The notes under the pieces were generated by a model that saw only the letters and a list, made by a program, of their open reading frames with translations, was not told the DNA's origin and made no database searches. The translations under genes and the position numbers were made by a program. From Alphaproteobacteria bacterium UBA1254 (GTDB lineage Bacteria; Pseudomonadota; Alphaproteobacteria; RF32; CAG-239), in assembly GCA_002308495.1 (NCBI GenBank), contig DBVW01000001.1, positions 2,684-51,876 of the forward strand: a stretch of 49,193 nt of DNA. Direction: 5' to 3'. Position 1 is the stretch's first letter. Every line of letters starts with the position of its first letter. Positions 1 to 8,243 of this stretch are shown piece by piece.

Positions 1-19
1 CCACCTGAGCTACACACCC
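1..19 (-). tRNA. tRNA 5' fragment, cut by window edge
   Basis: Read on the minus strand, these bases give a seven-base acceptor strand (GGGTGTG), then T8-A9 and a D-arm start GCTCAGG. That is the canonical 5' end of a tRNA beginning at 19. The anticodon lies outside the window, so the isotype cannot be given. Confidence 0.7.
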
Positions 20-153
20 GAAAGTATGCTTTGCATATCATACACTTTTAAAAATGGCAAGCTTTTTTTTTAAATATACAAACTTTTTCGCTTTTTTATA
101 AAACGTTAAGACTTCATCTGTTAATATATCTTTTTTGAAAGGATATTCCGTTC

Positions 154-1020
154 GTGCGACTTTTGAATATTGATTATAAAAAATTTGATGTTTATTCGGA
201 AAATGAAACTCGTGAATTTAAATTTCCGTTGTTGATCAGTATACCGCATTCAGGACGAATTTTTCCTGAGGAATTTTTTGCCATAACCAACCGAAGTTTG
301 AATGATCTCAGAACAAATGAGGATTTGTTTGTCGATGAATTGCTCGACCCGCTTGCCAAAGAGGGAATATCCATTATTAAGGTTAATGTTGCACGCGCTT
401 TTATAGATGTGAACAGAGATAAAATCGAACTTGATGAAAAAATGTTTTATGATTATCCGGCGGATAAAATTATTTTTGAAAATACGCGTTGTCGTTCAGG
501 CTACGGATTGATACACCGCGTGTGTGCAAACGGAAAACTTATATATGAAAATCCTATTTCGTATGTCGAAGTTCAAGCGCGTATTAAAAATATATATGAT
601 GCGTATCATAAACGTTTAAGTTTGCTTGTTAATAAATGTGTTCAAAAATTCGGATGTTGCTTTTTGCTGGATTGCCATTCAATGCCTTCAAAAATTTGTT
701 CAATTATGGGTGATGACGAAAAAATAGATGTATGTCTTGGTGATTTGTTTTCGCAAAGCTGTCCGCCGACCATGAGCGAATTTTTATGCGAAAATTTAAA
801 AGAAAAAGGCTATGATGTGTTGAAAAATGTGCCTTATTCGGGCGCTTATACGACCTTTAATTATTGCCAGCCCAGAAAAAAAATATATACCCTTCAATTA
901 GAAATTAATCGTTCTCTTTATGCAAATGAGGATAAGCTTTCAAGAAACAAAAATTTTGAAAAAGTTCAAAAAGATTTGTGCGATACCATAATCCGTTTTG
1001 CGCACTCACTTAAAGCTTGA
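154..1020 (+). CDS. N-formylglutamate amidohydrolase family protein
   Basis: Members of this family (HutG-like, PF05013) hydrolyse N-formyl-L-glutamate to formate and glutamate in the cytoplasm. The 288-residue product shows the family landmarks in order: SIPHSG near residue 30, a TNEDLFVDEL block near 55, DVNRDK near 86, LLDCHSMP near 172 and LEINRSLY near 250, with the His and Asp residues expected for metal binding. The GTG start at 154 is preceded by GAAAGGA about 11 bases upstream. No other histidine-utilisation gene is nearby, so it may act alone on formylated glutamate or related compounds. The family call is firm; the substrate is inferred. Confidence 0.85.
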   Translation: MRLLNIDYKKFDVYSENETREFKFPLLISIPHSGRIFPEEFFAITNRSLNDLRTNEDLFVDELLDPLAKEGISIIKVNVARAFIDVNRDKIELDEKMFYDYPADKIIFENTRCRSGYGLIHRVCANGKLIYENPISYVEVQARIKNIYDAYHKRLSLLVNKCVQKFGCCFLLDCHSMPSKICSIMGDDEKIDVCLGDLFSQSCPPTMSEFLCENLKEKGYDVLKNVPYSGAYTTFNYCQPRKKIYTLQLEINRSLYANEDKLSRNKNFEKVQKDLCDTIIRFAHSLKA

Positions 1021-1089
1021 CTTTCTGATGCTTTTTTGCTAAATATGCGGGCATATTCCTTATAGATATGTCTCAAAAATTGATATGTT

Positions 1090-1611
1090 ATGAGAAAGCT
1101 TGTATTATTTTGGGTTTGCATTTTGCTTTCAACGGCAATGTATGCGCAGATGAACATTTCATGGTATCATGTTTATGGGAGCGCCGTTTTTAAGGGTGGT
1201 TACAATGTGCTTGAAAAAGCACCTGTCGCCACAATTGACTTAAATGCGGATATCGGTTTTATCAGGGCGGAGTTTGAAATGGGATATTCTCCTTTTCAAA
1301 CACCTAACGGTGGATTGGAACATGTGAGTTATTTTGCACCGGCTCTCGGTGTGATGTATGGTAACAAAAACATGATTTATTTTTTAGTTGGAGGTCAGCC
1401 TTGGGGCGGCATCTATACTTCACAAACCGGTGAACAAAAATTTTCGAAAGATTGTTGGCATGTTAAGTTTGAAGGCGGTGTGGATTTCAGAATTTCAGAT
1501 TTGTTCTATTTTAATCTGACTTCGATTTATCTTTTACCGCGCAAAGATAGAGCAACACTTCAACACTTTCAGAATCTGTCTTTTCTTGCCGGCATAGGCG
1601 TTAATTTTTAA
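1090..1611 (+). CDS. Exported beta-barrel-like hypothetical protein
   Basis: This 173-residue product is not recognised. It starts with a clear signal peptide (hydrophobic stretch to about residue 19, ending MYAQ). The rest alternates hydrophobic and polar residues and is rich in Gly, Tyr and Phe, and the chain ends in GIGVNF with a terminal Phe, as is usual for outer-membrane beta-barrel proteins. I infer a small outer-membrane barrel of about eight strands. It stands alone, 69 bases after the amidohydrolase gene, with no clear Shine-Dalgarno sequence before the ATG. Confidence 0.6.
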   Translation: MRKLVLFWVCILLSTAMYAQMNISWYHVYGSAVFKGGYNVLEKAPVATIDLNADIGFIRAEFEMGYSPFQTPNGGLEHVSYFAPALGVMYGNKNMIYFLVGGQPWGGIYTSQTGEQKFSKDCWHVKFEGGVDFRISDLFYFNLTSIYLLPRKDRATLQHFQNLSFLAGIGVNF

Positions 1612-1897
1612 TTTGTGAGGGGCTTGCGCAGAAATGCGTCTAGCCCTTTGTTTTTGCATATTTATTTGGCATTTTTGGCTTTTTTTTGTATTTTTTGCTG
1701 GATTTTTCAAAAAAATTGTGTTATGAAAGTCGAAATTAATTTTTCGTTAATTATGTTAAACGAAAAGTTAAGCTGTTTTAACGCCGTGTTTAAAGCCTTT
1801 TTAAGCAGATGCTTGAATTGCCGGACGGAAATTAAAATGGATGTTTTAAGGGAAGTCTTTTGTTTTTGACACGGATATAAAAGGATATATTTTAAAA
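1612..1897. other. Intergenic stretch without recognised content
   Basis: This A+T-rich gap of 286 bases contains an 84-codon open frame starting at a GTG at 1615. It has no ribosome binding site and a composition resembling non-coding DNA. I see no tRNA, strong terminator or repeat. The only useful signal is an AAGGA at 1881-1885 serving the next gene. Confidence 0.5.
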
Positions 1898-2509
1898 GTG
1901 CTTCGAAAAATCATTTTTATAGCGGTGATTTGTTTGGGTATTGCACACCCTATTAAAGCTCAAAAAGATTTTAAGGTGAACACACATACGAGCTTGGAGC
2001 CGACAGCTTCCGAGGTTTGTGCGCTTTCTGTTGCACGTATGGAAGAAAAATATGGCATTAAAAACCATTTGCTTGAAACAATCGCGAGTGTCGAAAGCGG
2101 TGTTTGGGATAATGAAACACGCACGTTTATTTCGTGGCCGTGGTCAATTAATGTGAACGGTAAAGGATATCGCTATTCTTCAAAAGAAGAAGCTGTTGCC
2201 GCCGTTAAAAATTTTCAGGCACAGGGCATTACAAGTATTGATGTCGGATGTATGCAAATCAGCTTAAAGTTTCACGGAAAATCTTTTGAAAGCGTTGAAG
2301 ATGCGATGGATCCCGATACGAATGTTGAATACAGTGCACAGTTTTTGAAAAAGTTGTATCTTAAAAAAGGAAGTTGGCAAAAAGCCGCAATGGCTTATCA
2401 CTCAAAAGTTAACGAATATGCACAAGTTTATAAAGCAAAACTGATTAATCGGTTTAATAAAATGAAGTTGGCTTTTCTTGATTATCAGGAAAATATTTCG
2501 CTTTTTTAA
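1898..2509 (+). CDS. Lytic transglycosylase-like exported protein
   Basis: This is probably a peptidoglycan-cleaving lytic transglycosylase of the SLT type, exported to the periplasm. The 203-residue product has an N-terminal signal peptide (to about residue 21). The catalytic motif of the family appears as ASVESGVW with candidate acid Glu66. The second SLT landmark, usually DxGLMQ, appears as DVGCMQIS around 116-122, and the AYHS motif lies near 164. Its start is GTG at 1898 with AAGGA about 12 bases upstream. It is 11 bases before the thioesterase gene and may be cotranscribed. The fold is well supported; in vivo activity is inferred. Confidence 0.75.
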   Translation: MLRKIIFIAVICLGIAHPIKAQKDFKVNTHTSLEPTASEVCALSVARMEEKYGIKNHLLETIASVESGVWDNETRTFISWPWSINVNGKGYRYSSKEEAVAAVKNFQAQGITSIDVGCMQISLKFHGKSFESVEDAMDPDTNVEYSAQFLKKLYLKKGSWQKAAMAYHSKVNEYAQVYKAKLINRFNKMKLAFLDYQENISLF

Positions 2510-2520
2510 GGGATTTTATC

Positions 2521-3252
2521 ATGGAAAAGTTTGAAAAAAGTTTTCAAATCCGTTCATACGAATGTGATAAGAACGGATTTTTACGTGTTGTCACACTGAT
2601 GAATATTTTGCAGGATGCCGCCGATTTGAGTGCAACATCTTTGGGCTTCGGGTTTGATTTTTGCCTTCAGAGCGGGCTTGCGTGGGTCGGGACTAATTAT
2701 CATGTTAAAATCAATCGTATGCCGAAAGTTCATGAGACAATTAAAATTCAAACGTGGCCGTCCGGTGAAAATAAGTTTATGGCATTGCGTGATTTTATTG
2801 TTTTTGATGAAAACGATGTCGAGATTATGAAAGCGACCAGTCAATGGGTTTTGGTTGATGTTAATCGCAAGCGTCCGGTTTCTCTTAATCAATATTTGCC
2901 GGAATATATGTATATTGATGAGCGTGTTTTAGGAACCGAATTTGCTAAGCTTGAGGCACATGAAACAGCAGATTTTTCAAAAGAGTTTGAAGCGCGTTTT
3001 GATGATATTGATTTAAACAGGCACGTGAATAATGCGATTTATCCGCTCTGGGCCGTGGAGAGTTTGCCTGTCGATTTTCACGAAAAATATTTGCCGTCAG
3101 AAATCGAAATTTCGTTTAAAAAAGAATGTTTGTGCGGTGAAAGAGTTCAAATTTTAACTCATGTTGAAAATAATGTTTCCGTTCATAGAATTTCATCGTT
3201 GACGGAGCCAAAAGATTTGGCGTTGTTGCGTGTGCATTGGTATGAAAAATAA
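2521..3252 (+). CDS. Acyl-ACP thioesterase family protein
   Basis: Members of this family (PF01643, Fat-type double hotdog) release free fatty acids from acyl-acyl carrier protein. The 243-residue protein opens with FQIRSYECDKNGFLR and has a second hotdog repeat beginning DDIDLNRHVNN at residues 161-171, the catalytic region (Asn166, His168) of Fat-type thioesterases. The length fits bacterial members. ATG at 2521 follows AAGGGATTTTATC. Convergent with the DUF1189-like gene across a shared terminator. Whether the substrate is acyl-ACP or acyl-CoA cannot be told from sequence. Confidence 0.85.
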   Translation: MEKFEKSFQIRSYECDKNGFLRVVTLMNILQDAADLSATSLGFGFDFCLQSGLAWVGTNYHVKINRMPKVHETIKIQTWPSGENKFMALRDFIVFDENDVEIMKATSQWVLVDVNRKRPVSLNQYLPEYMYIDERVLGTEFAKLEAHETADFSKEFEARFDDIDLNRHVNNAIYPLWAVESLPVDFHEKYLPSEIEISFKKECLCGERVQILTHVENNVSVHRISSLTEPKDLALLRVHWYEK

Positions 3253-3270
3253 ATTTTTCGTTTTGTAAAA

Positions 3271-3298
3271 AAAAAGCGGCTCGAAAGCCGCTTTTTTT
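3271..3298. terminator. Bidirectional intrinsic terminator
   Basis: A stem AGCGGCT / AGCCGCT with a four-base loop is flanked by an A-run on the left and a T-run on the right. It can therefore stop transcription from both convergent genes. The stop codon of the minus-strand gene (3297-3299) lies in its T-run. Confidence 0.9.
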
Positions 3299-3992
3299 AT
3301 TTTTTCAGCCATTTGACACAGACGATTTGCAGCGCAATCATGATTAAGAAAAACGCCAACAACGAAAGTCTGAAACCTGCCAAACGAACGAGTGTTGAAA
3401 GAATATAAACACCAATAAACAAGACGGTATTTAAGCGCATCTTTGTTTGAAAATTGAGAGGTGTTTTATTTAAAACGCACGCAAGTCCCGTACACATGGC
3501 ATAAAATAAAACGGCAATTAAAAAGCAGGCAAAATTGAAGAACGGTCCGATCAGCACGACCCCCCATACAAGCCATTTTATCAGGTTATACATTAAAGGT
3601 GTGTAGTCTTGTTTGGGGAGATTAAGATTTGAAGATAATTTTTGGCGGCGGACCTCTTTATTGTTGATTGTGTAAAGATAAGAACGTGTTAAATAAATAC
3701 CCGGTTTTTCGATTTCTAGCAAAAGATCTTTTGTCGGGTCAATTTCAACCGCAAAAGATTCCTCTCCGATCGTGTAATTCAGTGTTTTCGGTTCTTGAGG
3801 GACCACTAATTGACCATTTTCGATTTTAATCGGCAATAAGTCATCGGCAACCTTTTGAACGTAAGGCACCATTTGGGGCAAAAAACGATTTATGGTGTAA
3901 GCCGAATAAAAAGCAATGATGGCGCTGAAAAGCAAAAGGGTCAAAGCACCGATGCCTTTGCCTTTTGTGATGTAATTTAGTAATTTTTGCAT
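3297..3992 (-). CDS. DUF1189-like integral membrane protein
   Basis: This 231-residue membrane protein has one N-terminal transmembrane segment (about 16-36). A soluble extracytoplasmic region of about 110 residues follows (PQEPKTLNYTIGEESFAVEIDP and onwards), then about three C-terminal membrane segments (about 140-225). That layout and the region around VEIDPTK resemble DUF1189 proteins, whose function is unknown. A good ribosome binding site (AGGAGA) precedes the ATG. It lies 47 bases downstream of pgpA on the same strand and may be cotranscribed. The membrane topology is clear; the family name is tentative. Confidence 0.55.
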   Translation of the reverse strand: MQKLLNYITKGKGIGALTLLLFSAIIAFYSAYTINRFLPQMVPYVQKVADDLLPIKIENGQLVVPQEPKTLNYTIGEESFAVEIDPTKDLLLEIEKPGIYLTRSYLYTINNKEVRRQKLSSNLNLPKQDYTPLMYNLIKWLVWGVVLIGPFFNFACFLIAVLFYAMCTGLACVLNKTPLNFQTKMRLNTVLFIGVYILSTLVRLAGFRLSLLAFFLIMIALQIVCVKWLKK

Positions 3993-4039
3993 ATCTAGTC
4001 TCCTTTGATAAAAAGTAATTTATGTTCTTATTTTTGTTT

Positions 4040-4537
4040 TTAAAGTTCTTTAATAATCATCATTAAAACAAGTGCGGCGAAAATACCGGCGAATATGTCA
4101 TCGAGCATGACGCCGCATGCGTTTTTGAGTTTTGTGTCAGCCCATTTAACAGGTCCGATTTTAAAAATATCAAATAAACGAAACAGACCAAAACCGATTA
4201 AATAAACCAAAAAGGCCTTGGCAGATGTGTTGTGATATAAATACGGTGTCGCTAAAATAAAAGTTGTCAGCTGACCTGCCGTTTCATCAATAACTATTTT
4301 TCCGGGATCTTTTTCAGGAGAATCTTTTGTGGCATGATAAACAGCTATCGTTCCTATGATGAAAATAACCAATACGCTGTAAAAAATACCGTCAAAACCT
4401 AAGAAGCAAGCTATTAAAAAAGCAAAGGGTAATGTGGCAAGCGAACCCATCGTTCCGGGGGCTTTGGGAGATAAACCTGCACCGAAAAAAGTGGCAATAA
4501 AAAGAGAAATTTTTTTTAGCATTAAAGTTTCTTTCAT
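4040..4537 (-). CDS. pgpA: Phosphatidylglycerophosphatase A
   Basis: PgpA removes the phosphate of phosphatidylglycerophosphate to make phosphatidylglycerol at the inner membrane. The 165-residue protein has the family signatures: FFGAGLSPKAPGTMGSLATLP near the N-terminus, a central IVIDETAGQ motif, FRLFDIFKIGP and a C-terminal MLDDIFAGIFAAL block, with several membrane segments. An alternative ATG five codons in (4522) has AAAG upstream and could be the real start. It is divergent from mtaB, with 88 bases between the starts. Confidence 0.92.
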   Translation of the reverse strand: MKETLMLKKISLFIATFFGAGLSPKAPGTMGSLATLPFAFLIACFLGFDGIFYSVLVIFIIGTIAVYHATKDSPEKDPGKIVIDETAGQLTTFILATPYLYHNTSAKAFLVYLIGFGLFRLFDIFKIGPVKWADTKLKNACGVMLDDIFAGIFAALVLMMIIKEL

Positions 4538-4625
4538 GAAAATTAGCTCTCTAGATTATAAAACATCAAAATTAAATTGCAATGATATTTTTTTTCTTTA
4601 TATTAGATTGAATAAAGGAAAAAGA

Positions 4626-5669
4626 ATGGTTGAAGTTGTAACATTCGGTTGTCGTCTTAATGCTTTTGAGTCTGAAGTGATGAAAGAAAAGCTCAAAGCT
4701 TATGACAATCTGATAGTGGTTAATACCTGTGCCGTGACAGGAGAAGCTGAGCGGCAATGCCGGCAAGCCGTGCGTAAGCTCAAGAAAGAAAATCCTGATG
4801 CTAAAATTGTGGTTACCGGTTGTTCGGCTCAGGTGCATGCGGACTCTTTTATGAAAATGAAAGAGGTGGATTTGGTTTTAGGCAATAAAGAAAAAGCCGA
4901 CATTGAAAATTATGTTCGTCAGATTGGCGGAATTAAATTTAAAATTAGTGATATTATGAGTGATGAAGGTTTGGACGAATATATGATTACCGGTTTTGAG
5001 GGACGGGAAAAGGCATTTGTTCAAATTCAGCAGGGTTGCAATCATCGATGTACATATTGTATCGTGCCGTTTGCGCGGGGAAAAAATCGTTCAATGGAGA
5101 TTGAAAAAGTTGTGGCGCAGGTCAAACTTTTGGTTCAAAAAGGTATTAAAAAAATATGTTTGACGGGTGTTGATATTTGTTCTTATCAATATGGGTTGGC
5201 GCGTGTTACAAAAGCTATTTTAGAAAATATAACAGGTTTAAAAGAACTTTCTTTCGGTTCGCTTGATCCGGCCGCAGTTGATGATGAACTGATTTCTTTG
5301 ATCGGTCAACACAGAAGAATATTGCCGTATTTTCATTTATCGGTTCAATCAGGAGATAATACGGTTTTAAGGCGTATGGGAAGGCGACATACAAGAGAGA
5401 AAGTTATTGAGCTTTGCGATAAAATTCGCAAAGTGCGTGAAGATGCAACCTTTGGGGCTGATTTTATTTGCGGCTTTCCGAGTGAAACAGACGAAGCTTT
5501 TGAAAATACGTGTCGTTTGGTTGATGAGGCAGGCATTGACAAGTTACATGTTTTTCCTTATTCGGAAAGAGAGGGAACAGCGGCTGCCAAAATGAAACAA
5601 ATTGATATGCATATCAGGCGTGAGCGGGCTAAGATTTTAAGACAAATGAGAGAGGAAAATAATGATTAG
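4626..5669 (+). CDS. mtaB: tRNA t6A37 methylthiotransferase MtaB, short form
   Basis: MtaB is a radical-SAM enzyme that converts t6A to ms2t6A at tRNA position 37. The N-terminal UPF0004 domain provides cysteines near residues 9 (FGCRLN), 35 (NTCAVTG) and 66 (TGCSAQ). The radical-SAM triad is CNHRCTYC near 138-145. I chose ATG 4626, with AAAGGA seven bases upstream, which puts MVEVVTFGCRLN at the N-terminus as in homologues; an open frame further upstream is not homologous. At 347 residues the protein stops after the radical-SAM domain and lacks the usual C-terminal TRAM domain. Its end overlaps ftsY by eight bases. Confidence 0.88.
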   Translation: MVEVVTFGCRLNAFESEVMKEKLKAYDNLIVVNTCAVTGEAERQCRQAVRKLKKENPDAKIVVTGCSAQVHADSFMKMKEVDLVLGNKEKADIENYVRQIGGIKFKISDIMSDEGLDEYMITGFEGREKAFVQIQQGCNHRCTYCIVPFARGKNRSMEIEKVVAQVKLLVQKGIKKICLTGVDICSYQYGLARVTKAILENITGLKELSFGSLDPAAVDDELISLIGQHRRILPYFHLSVQSGDNTVLRRMGRRHTREKVIELCDKIRKVREDATFGADFICGFPSETDEAFENTCRLVDEAGIDKLHVFPYSEREGTAAAKMKQIDMHIRRERAKILRQMREENND

Positions 5670-6579
5670 TTTTTTTCAAAAACTTGGGTTGGGCTTAAAG
5701 AAAACTTCAGATAAAATTTCAGAAGGTTTGAAAGAAATCGTTTTAAAAAGAAAAGTTGATCGGGAAGTTTTGGAAGAATTAGAGGAATTGCTTATCAGTT
5801 CGGATATCGGCGTTCAGGCAAGTGCAGATATTATTGAAAGTTTTTCGGCGCAAAAGTTTGATAAAGAGGTTTCTTTGAGCGAAGTTAAAGAGGCACTTTG
5901 TTGTGAAACAGCAAAAATTTTGATGCCTTTGGAGACGCATTTTGATGTTTCGGAGCATAAGCCTTATGTCATTTTGATGGTCGGAGTTAACGGTGCGGGA
6001 AAGACAACGACGGTCGGAAAGCTTGCTGCCAAATTAAAAGAACAGGGTAAAAAAGTTTCGTTCATTGCGGGTGATACATTTCGTGCGGCAGCAGTCGAAC
6101 AGCTGGAGGCTTGGGCTTTTCGTTTGGGTGTTCGCGTTTTTAAAGGTGAGCATGGTTGCGATAGTGCCGGTCTTTGTTATGACGGTTTGTCAGCAGCTGT
6201 CAAAGAGGGCGATGATGTTGTTTTTATTGATACGGCCGGGCGTTTGCAAAATAAAGACGGTTTGATGGACGAGTTGCAAAAAGTTGTTCGCGTGATTAAA
6301 AAAGTGATGCCTGATGCACCACACTTAACGCTTTTAACGTTAGATGCCACAACAGGGCAGAATGCACTTTCACAGGTTGAAATTTTCAAAAAAATTGTTG
6401 ATGTTAACGGTCTTGTCGTGACAAAACTTGACGGATCTTCGAAAGGCGGTATTTTGGTCGCTATTGCCAAAGAAAATCCCACACCGGTTTATTTTATCGG
6501 TGTGGGTGAAAAAATTGAAGATTTAGACGTTTTTGAGGCTCAGTCTTATGCTCAAAATTTAATAGGTGTTAATCAATAA
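5662..6579 (+). CDS. ftsY: Signal recognition particle receptor FtsY
   Basis: FtsY is the membrane-associated GTPase that receives ribosome-SRP complexes. The 305-residue protein has an N-domain helical bundle (about 1-90) and a G-domain with the P-loop GVNGAGKTTT (108-117), GDTFRAAAVEQL (138-149), DTAGRL (190-195) and TKLDGSSKGG (about 255-264). The long acidic A-domain of E. coli is absent, as in many alphaproteobacteria. The segment before the G3 motif reads HGCDSAGLCYDG instead of the common DPAAVAFDA-like sequence, a mild divergence. GAGGAA precedes the start. Translationally coupled to mtaB; convergent overlap of seven bases with pagP. Confidence 0.95.
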   Translation: MISFFQKLGLGLKKTSDKISEGLKEIVLKRKVDREVLEELEELLISSDIGVQASADIIESFSAQKFDKEVSLSEVKEALCCETAKILMPLETHFDVSEHKPYVILMVGVNGAGKTTTVGKLAAKLKEQGKKVSFIAGDTFRAAAVEQLEAWAFRLGVRVFKGEHGCDSAGLCYDGLSAAVKEGDDVVFIDTAGRLQNKDGLMDELQKVVRVIKKVMPDAPHLTLLTLDATTGQNALSQVEIFKKIVDVNGLVVTKLDGSSKGGILVAIAKENPTPVYFIGVGEKIEDLDVFEAQSYAQNLIGVNQ

Positions 6580-7127
6580 AGTTGAAATCTTGACCAGATA
6601 AAGAGGACATTTCCGTCATTTTTGATTCCGGGAACATAGGCGGCCTGTAAGTCAAACCTTTTATAACCGATGCCGAACATCGGTAAAGGTAACGGGATAG
6701 GAATGTAGCTATATTCATGACGTTGTGTGGCACCGATGGTGAAACCGTAACCGAGGCGAATGTCATGCCAATATTTGTTTTTTAAGAAAGCATAGCCGAA
6801 CATTGTTTCGCCGTAACCGTTCGAATCCTTAAAATAGAGGGCATATAAAGAGTGTAAATCACCGTCCTCATCAAAACGTGAAAAACCAAGTCCCGCACCC
6901 CATGGGTTTTCGTTGTATTTTTTGATGTGGTCTCTGTCATAGGTTAATCTGTTATGCCAAGCGTAAAGCGGAACATAGACATCATAAGAGTGTTCGTTCC
7001 ATGTTTCGATGACATTATAACGAATCGTGCAATACCAATCACCCAAAGTTTCACAAATTCCGGCTTTGGCAGAGAAAGGAGTTAAAATTAAGAGAGTTAA
7101 AACAAAAATTTGATAGAGTTTTTTCAT
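6573..7127 (-). CDS. pagP: Lipid A palmitoyltransferase PagP
   Basis: PagP is an outer-membrane eight-stranded barrel with an N-terminal amphipathic helix that transfers palmitate from phospholipids to lipid A. The 184-residue protein has a signal peptide (to about Ala22) and then tracks E. coli PagP closely: YDVYVPLYAWHNRLTYD, YNENPWGAGLGFSR, LYALYFKDS and the C-terminal GNVLFIWSRFQ. The catalytic residues of E. coli (His33, Asp76, Ser77 of the mature protein) match His58, Asp101 and Ser102, with the same 43-residue spacing. It follows the HAD gene by 11 bases on the same strand, with AGGAAC before its start. Confidence 0.93.
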   Translation of the reverse strand: MKKLYQIFVLTLLILTPFSAKAGICETLGDWYCTIRYNVIETWNEHSYDVYVPLYAWHNRLTYDRDHIKKYNENPWGAGLGFSRFDEDGDLHSLYALYFKDSNGYGETMFGYAFLKNKYWHDIRLGYGFTIGATQRHEYSYIPIPLPLPMFGIGYKRFDLQAAYVPGIKNDGNVLFIWSRFQLY

Positions 7128-7138
7128 TGAGTTCGTTC

Positions 7139-7969
7139 CTATTTTTTTGAAATAATGTATTTTAAGTGGCCATCTGCCGAAATTTTATCAATCACGGCTT
7201 TGATGAAGATGTCTATTTTTTTGCCTTCGCGATAATCAGCAGGTGCAACCATGTGTGCACGCCCGTCACGATTTAATTTGAGAGCTCGCTCTTTTTGACC
7301 GTCTTTATAAACGGCCAAAGTGTGTCCGCCTGCCTTGTTGAGCATTGACATGCAAGGAATATCGGTGCTTCCGTCACCAATATAAATCATGTTTTCAAAA
7401 GGCAGCGGTTTGCATTCTTTTTGCATGTGTCTGTTGACGCCTTCGGTATCCGTTACGTCAAGACAACCCTTGTTGATACGATACATATATTGTGTTTTGG
7501 AGGTATAATTTAAAATCATGGCAGGCCAAACGGCTGCGCCTGTTTTATCGTATAAAAAAGTTGAAGCAAAAATTTCGGTAAATTTGTCGGCGATTGATGT
7601 GCCTTCAAGCATTTCTTTCAGGCCGGACGAAATGATGAAATGTTGCAATTTGATGCCTTTGGAATGGGCGTATTTATTGATGCGGTCAAAATAAGTTTCA
7701 ACGCCGGGAAAAAATTTAATGGCTTTGCCGTAACTTTTGAAATCTTCGCGTGTGATGGGCAGATTGCGCTTTCGCGACTCGTCAATCGTTACTTTCATAT
7801 AAGTTAAAATTTCATCACCTTTTTGATCTTTGGCTAAGCTGTTAGCCGTGTTCCAAAATTCAGCCGGTGTGATGCCGAGTTTTTTTACAAAGCTGTATTC
7901 TTGCATGTTGCCGGGGGCTAATGTTCCGTCAAAATCATAGCAGATGGCCATGGGAATGAGTTGTCGCAT
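7139..7969 (-). CDS. HAD family hydrolase (phosphatase-like)
   Basis: This is a haloacid-dehalogenase-superfamily protein of 276 residues. Motif I is CYDFDGTLA near residue 10, motif II is ISSG near 113 and motif IV is IGDGSTDIPCM near 206, with the two acidic residues that bind Mg. A sizeable cap region lies between motifs I and II. The WPAMILNYTSKTQYMYRINKG segment and the ADYREGKKIDI tail recur in the second HAD protein at 21067-21915, so the two are paralogues. The physiological substrate is unknown. It is upstream of pagP in a probable two-gene operon. Confidence 0.8.
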   Translation of the reverse strand: MRQLIPMAICYDFDGTLAPGNMQEYSFVKKLGITPAEFWNTANSLAKDQKGDEILTYMKVTIDESRKRNLPITREDFKSYGKAIKFFPGVETYFDRINKYAHSKGIKLQHFIISSGLKEMLEGTSIADKFTEIFASTFLYDKTGAAVWPAMILNYTSKTQYMYRINKGCLDVTDTEGVNRHMQKECKPLPFENMIYIGDGSTDIPCMSMLNKAGGHTLAVYKDGQKERALKLNRDGRAHMVAPADYREGKKIDIFIKAVIDKISADGHLKYIISKK

Positions 7970-8067
7970 ATTTTTCCTTATTGTAAGGTAATGGTCAGTA
8001 ATTGTTATGACGTTAGCGGATTATGAACGAAAATCAAGTATTTTTTGTATATCTTGAACAAAAACAC

Positions 8068-8096
8068 TTGACGAGGCTTTTTTTTTAATATATACG
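8068..8096 (+). promoter_or_regulatory. Sigma70-type promoter of tRNA-Ser(UGA) region
   Basis: TTGACG (8068-8073), a 17-base spacer and TATACG (8091-8096). The predicted start near 8103 lies about 10 bases before a decayed tRNA copy, and about 140 bases before the intact tRNA. Confidence 0.65.
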
Positions 8097-8112
8097 GATA
8101 GCACTTTCGCAT

Positions 8113-8219
8113 GGAAAGGTGGCTTTAGGGTTTTAATTAGAGCGGTCTTGGAATCGCAGATCGGCGAAGCCGCAAACCGTCGAGTAATGACGAAGTCGTG
8201 ACGGTTTTCTTTAGAGGAA
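8113..8219 (+). pseudogene. Decayed tRNA-Ser copy with hairpin insertions
   Basis: This stretch repeats pieces of the intact tRNA-Ser(UGA) downstream in the same order: GGAAAGGTGGC, AATxxAGCGGTCTTG and AAACCGTCGAG. Where the tRNA has an uninterrupted anticodon loop, this copy carries about 20 extra bases containing the hairpin CGGCGAAGCCG (8162-8172). After the AAACCGTCGAG block comes a second mini-hairpin, GACGAAGTC (8189-8197), enclosed in an AAACCGTC / GACGGTTT stem (8173-8208). It cannot fold as a functional tRNA. I interpret it as a duplicated tRNA 5' portion that was interrupted and decayed. Confidence 0.55.
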
Positions 8220-8243
8220 ATTATTTTGAAGAGAAGTCAATAT

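Noticed and set aside
1615..1869. 84-codon open frame from a GTG start
   Set aside because: No ribosome binding site, low-complexity Phe/Cys/Leu-rich translation and A+T-rich non-coding character; starts four bases after the previous stop.
4434..4625. Possible 64-residue N-terminal extension of MtaB
   Set aside because: It overlaps the divergent pgpA gene, and homologues and the AAAGGA site both support the start at 4626.
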